From contig JBAUTF010000199.1 in assembly GCA_049582065.1 (NCBI GenBank), positions 1 through 24,671 on the forward strand: a stretch of DNA of 24,671 nt. The letters are read 5' to 3'. Source of the stretch: DATKSS01 sp049582065 (lineage in GTDB: Bacteria > Chloroflexota > Dormibacteria > Dormibacterales > Dormibacteraceae). A model generated the notes under the pieces. It was not told the origin of the DNA. It made no database searches and saw nothing but the letters and a program-made list of their open reading frames with translations. Each line of letters starts with the position of its first letter. Positions within the stretch are counted from its first letter, which is position 1. This document shows, piece by piece, positions 24,542-24,671 of this stretch. Both the position numbers and the translations under genes were made by a program.

Positions 24542-24553
24542 AGCGCTAGCGCT
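24542..24553. terminator. 12-base perfect palindrome between convergent genes
   Basis: AGCGCTAGCGCT reads identically on both strands. It lies between the deacetylase stop (24538-24540) and the end of the convergent dehydrogenase, whose TAG is inside it. It could fold only as a tight stem and has no T-tract, so a bidirectional terminator role is weakly supported. Confidence 0.25.
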
Positions 24554-24671
24554 CGATGTCGGCGAGCGAGCTCCACACGTCGATCTTGGTGCGGACCCGC
24601 CGCAGGATTTCCTCCATGAAACCCGTGGTCGACGCCTGCCCGCCGAGGTCGGCGGTGCGCACGCCGTCGGA
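24546..24671 (-). CDS. Isocitrate/isopropylmalate dehydrogenase family protein, C-terminal 42 residues
   Basis: Minus-strand frame open from the right edge to TAG at 24546-24548. It reads DGVRTADLGGQASTTGFMEE and then ILRRVRTKIDVWSSLADIER. The 'VRTxDLGGxASTxxF' stretch is the C-terminal signature of NAD(P)-dependent beta-decarboxylating dehydrogenases (isocitrate, 3-isopropylmalate, homoisocitrate, tartrate). The catalytic centre lies outside the window, so the substrate cannot be chosen. Convergent with the deacetylase gene, five bases apart. Confidence 0.75.
   Translation of the reverse strand, partial: SDGVRTADLGGQASTTGFMEEILRRVRTKIDVWSSLADIER

Overview
The window is GC-rich throughout (GC content not computed), densely coded, and looks like chromosomal DNA of a high-GC bacterium near the Actinobacteria/Chloroflexota/Dormibacterota part of the tree. 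That placement is inference from gene families, gene order and start usage (many GTG/TTG starts, AT-rich hexamers just upstream of starts). I see no tRNA, rRNA, insertion sequence, prophage or CRISPR array.

Layout. (1) 1-1124, minus: 5' part of an O-antigen-ligase-like membrane protein running off the left edge. (2) 1258-3759: clpC, the AAA+ unfoldase, preceded by two small dyads and followed by a truncated response-regulator receiver remnant on the minus strand (3850-4023). (3) 4081-9265: a tightly coupled five-gene run (multi-pass membrane protein, DUF4129, DUF4350, MoxR ATPase, DUF58), then a divergent pair encoding a SpoIIM/DUF95 membrane protein (minus) and an RDD-family membrane protein (plus). 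Together these form a MoxR-type envelope module. (4) 11066-12016, minus: a PLP-dependent threonine/serine-dehydratase-like enzyme. (5) 12164-17316: radA, a YacL-like PIN/TRAM protein, ispD, ispF and cysS, followed by a convergent cysteine-dioxygenase-like gene. (6) 17881-21826: rlmB-type rRNA methyltransferase, a Clp_N-M50 intramembrane protease fusion, a YacP/Rae1-like NYN nuclease and pyruvate kinase, the last three translationally coupled. (7) 21866-23722: a 618-residue unrecognised protein built from a large internal duplication. (8) 23770-24540: a PIG-L/LmbE deacetylase. The C-terminal end of a convergent isocitrate/isopropylmalate dehydrogenase follows at the right edge.

The order clpC ... 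radA-yacL-ispD-ispF-cysS ... rlmB-yacP matches the conserved clpC/radA/yac cluster known from Bacillus subtilis. Here disA, gltX, cysE and the mini-RNase III gene are absent and other genes are inserted. The observations I rate highest are the Clp_N domain fused to a site-2-type protease, encoded 15 kb from clpC; the duplicated helical-repeat protein; a recurrent leaderless-type promoter/start arrangement at seven starts; a CTG start that gives a perfect signal peptide; the receiver-domain remnant; and an IspF with several substituted family motifs.
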